Assembly: GCA_020626545.1 (NCBI GenBank)
Contig: JAHKZS010000024.1
Span: forward strand, 1-5,941
DNA from: a bacterium
GTDB taxonomy: Bacteria > Bacillota > Clostridia > Oscillospirales > Acutalibacteraceae
DNA length: 5,941 nucleotides
Reading direction: 5' to 3'
Part shown: piece after piece, positions 5,896-5,941 of the stretch
Layout: every line of letters starts with the position of its first letter
Numbering within the stretch: position 1 is the first letter of the stretch
Position numbers and translations under genes: made by a program
Notes under the pieces: generated by a model
What the model saw: only the letters and a program-made list of their open reading frames with translations
Told to the model about the DNA's origin: nothing
The model's database searches: none

Positions 5896-5941
5896 GGACT
5901 TGCAAATTTAATATAATTCTGACATAAGATTAACTATCTGA
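5896..5941. other. Short right-edge flank without a supported gene
   Basis: These 46 AT-rich bases after the scfB stop contain no terminator-like hairpin and no ribosome binding site with a start codon. A TTGCAA (5900-5905) with a TAAGAT (5925-5930) 19 bases later could be a poor promoter for a gene beyond the edge, but I do not claim it. Confidence 0.4.

Noticed and set aside
5896..5941. Possible promoter TTGCAA-N19-TAAGAT at the right edge
   Set aside because: Both hexamers and the spacing deviate from consensus, and the gene it would serve is outside the window.

Overview
The window looks like chromosomal DNA of an anaerobic, low-GC Firmicute of the class Clostridia. It is AT-rich, with strong AGGAGG-type ribosome binding sites and TTGACA/TAAAAT promoters. 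It carries the SCIFF peptide and its radical SAM maturase, a pair characteristic of Clostridia. I cannot name a genus. Every gene is recognisable; I see no transposase, integrase, phage gene, tRNA, rRNA or CRISPR array.

Layout. Positions 1-1080 (minus strand) hold hemW, a radical SAM heme chaperone, missing only its last few codons at the left edge. Positions 1081-1322 form a divergent regulatory region: a convincing hemW promoter carrying three TTACAAT repeats spaced 11 bp apart, a leader hairpin, an AT-rich palindrome midway between the two -35 boxes, and a convincing promoter for the rightward operon. Positions 1323-2903 encode peptide chain release factor 3 (prfC), joined by a TAATG stop/start overlap to a 442-residue PLP enzyme of the Orn/Lys/Arg decarboxylase family (2903-4231). 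A new promoter lies immediately after that stop. It drives a 50-residue Cys-rich SCIFF ranthipeptide precursor (scfA, 4294-4446), then an intrinsic terminator (4465-4505), then the SCIFF maturase scfB (4531-5895). The last 46 bases hold no gene I can support.

How they work together. scfA and scfB form a RiPP unit: ScfB, with an apparent N-terminal peptide-recognition region, a radical SAM core and a SPASM-type Cys-rich C-terminus, should install a thioether in the ScfA peptide. The terminator between them would give much more peptide than enzyme. prfC and the decarboxylase are probably co-transcribed and may read into scfA, but I see no demonstrated functional link between them and the RiPP.

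The most interesting points are in the SCIFF peptide. It has seven cysteines instead of six, and glycine at position 37, where the characterised family members, as I recall them, carry the threonine that accepts the thioether. The system is a known family, so the novelty would lie in this variant chemistry and in its regulation.
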